From the NCBI GenBank assembly GCA_003488445.1, contig DNLO01000195.1, positions 1 to 5,729 of the forward strand: a stretch of 5,729 bases of DNA, read 5' to 3'. The notes beneath the pieces were generated by a model. It ran no database searches. It had not been told where the DNA came from and worked only from the letters and a program-made list of their open reading frames with translations. Each line of letters starts with the position of its first letter. The stretch's first letter is position 1. Positions 4,969-5,729 of the stretch are shown in pieces. The stretch is from Lachnospiraceae bacterium. GTDB taxonomy: Bacteria; Bacillota; Clostridia; Lachnospirales; Lachnospiraceae. The translations under genes and the position numbers were made by a program.

Positions 4969-5652
4969 CTAAGCTTTGCAAATATCGATTATTTCCTCAG
5001 GGGTGGATATGATGATATCCGCCCCTGCTTTTTCCAGCTCATCTCTGTCCCTGAATCCCCACAGCACACCCACGGTGTACATGCCTGCCGCCCTGCCCGT
5101 GAGCATATCCGTGTTGGTATCACCGATATAGAGGCATTCGGAGGGCTTCACCCCGAATCTGTCCGCCAGCATCAGTGCGCCTGCAGGATCCGGTTTTCTC
5201 GGATAGCTGTCGGACTGCCCCAGTACATCTGCGAAGGTCCCTTCGGGGTAGACATCCCTTATAACCTTGACGGCCTGTTCATGCGGCTTGTTGGAAAAGA
5301 CCACGCACACCGTACCATGTTCCTTCAGCCACTGCAGCACCTCGGGAAGACCGTCGTATATCGTCACTCTCTCCGAGCAGTGATCTGAAAGAAACGCTAT
5401 ATATTTTGCAAACACTTCCTCCAACAACGCTTCCTCGTTACTGTCCCCGCTGCCACTGTATCTGCCATGGTAGCCAAGAAGCCTCTGCATCTGAACTTTC
5501 GATCCGTCTCCCACGAAATATCTGAACTTGTCCGCCTCCACAGGCGGAAGTCCGTATCCTTCCATCACCGTATTGGCACAGAAAGCCAGATTTTCCAATG
5601 TATTTGCGCTCGTCCCGTCCAGGTCGAAGACCGCCATTTTAAATTTATTCAT
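4969..5652 (-). CDS. HAD-superfamily hydrolase, phosphoglycolate phosphatase-like
   Basis: Cytoplasmic phosphatase of 227 residues, typical length for the Gph-like HAD subfamily with an alpha-helical cap. Motif I is FDLDGT (9-14) with nucleophile Asp10 and acid/base Asp12; the next residues are S-A-N-T where most relatives have L-x-D-S/T. The cap spans about residues 15-95. Motif II is VVFSNKP with Ser120, motif III is RKPDP with Lys153, and motif IV is LYIGDTNTD with Asp178 and Asp182. It likely hydrolyses a small phosphorylated metabolite such as 2-phosphoglycolate; a pyrophosphatase or other sugar-phosphate role cannot be excluded. The start is supported by AGAGGA (5658-5663, minus strand) 5 nt before the ATG. 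The 3' end doubles as antisense template for the terminator of the opposite operon. Confidence 0.93.
   Translation of the reverse strand: MNKFKMAVFDLDGTSANTLENLAFCANTVMEGYGLPPVEADKFRYFVGDGSKVQMQRLLGYHGRYSGSGDSNEEALLEEVFAKYIAFLSDHCSERVTIYDGLPEVLQWLKEHGTVCVVFSNKPHEQAVKVIRDVYPEGTFADVLGQSDSYPRKPDPAGALMLADRFGVKPSECLYIGDTNTDMLTGRAAGMYTVGVLWGFRDRDELEKAGADIIISTPEEIIDICKA
4998..5033 (+). terminator. Intrinsic terminator for the lipoprotein operon, inside the opposing HAD gene
   Basis: Positions 4998-5010 pair with 5015-5027 over 13 bp, all Watson-Crick except one T-G pair (5004/5021), around the 4-nt loop GATG, followed by CTTTTT (5028-5033). The minus strand has no T tract after the stem, so the signal is directional. 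It lies about 33 bp past the stop of the 100-residue gene and within codons of about residues 207-219 of the HAD protein, because the two convergent genes leave only 3 nt between their stops. Confidence 0.85.
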
Positions 5653-5684
5653 ACCATTCCTCTATGATTTATAAAAAATAATTC

Positions 5685-5713
5685 TTGCGTTATTCCGTTC
5701 CCTGTACTATAGT
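5685..5713 (+). promoter_or_regulatory. Possible rightward promoter at the window edge
   Basis: TTGCGT (5685-5690) is followed after 17 bp by TATAGT (5708-5713), with three of six and five of six bases matching consensus. It would drive a gene beyond the right edge. Evidence is limited because nothing downstream is visible. Confidence 0.3.
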
Positions 5714-5716
5714 ATA
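5711..5716 (-). promoter_or_regulatory. Possible -10 box of the HAD gene
   Basis: The minus strand reads TATACT here, about 60 bp before the HAD start. Its -35 would fall just beyond the right end of the window. The box lies in overlapping palindromes (TACTATAGTA 5705-5714 and AGTATACT 5711-5718) that it shares with the possible rightward promoter. Confidence 0.4.
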
Positions 5717-5729
5717 CTAAATCTTTTGA

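Overview
The window looks like chromosome from a mid-GC Firmicute of the class Clostridia, most plausibly Lachnospiraceae-like. This rests on a LytTR regulator paired with a GHKL-type kinase, a DUF3048/YerB-type lipoprotein, Shine-Dalgarno sites close to AGGAGG, and a tRNA gene without an encoded CCA. The assignment is inference from family content. No phage, transposon or CRISPR signal was seen.

Left third (30-2368, minus strand): a two-gene operon with the response regulator first (REC plus LytTR) and a multi-spanning PAS-GHKL histidine kinase second, separated by 2 nt. It is preceded by a perfect TATAAT box without a recognisable -35. That box lies inside an 81-bp nested dyad made of four copies of a GACAG-type element, a good candidate operator. 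Next upstream, same strand, is a small flavodoxin-like NAD(P)H:FMN oxidoreductase (2472-2972). Its leader holds a 13-bp perfect inverted repeat, a second occurrence of the AAAGACAG element, and an 8-bp direct repeat with 21-bp period.

Centre (3143-3499, plus strand): a strong sigma-A type promoter whose spacer is filled by a palindrome, then a 5' hairpin, a complete tRNA-Gly(CCC), about 120 nt of further RNA that folds into two abutting stems, and an intrinsic terminator just before the lipoprotein's ribosome site. The 8 nt at the 3' edge of the tRNA are exactly complementary to the terminator's 3' arm. A base-closing helix and the terminator are therefore mutually exclusive, as in riboswitch or attenuator leaders. 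This is the most interesting part of the window.

Right part: a DUF3048 lipoprotein (3500-4663) overlaps by 1 nt a 100-residue protein of unknown function (4663-4965). The latter converges, with a 3-nt gap, on a HAD-family phosphatase of phosphoglycolate-phosphatase type (4969-5652, minus). The only strong plus-strand terminator for this pair lies inside the 3' end of the HAD gene, in antisense. The window ends in an AT-rich stretch with possible overlapping divergent promoters.
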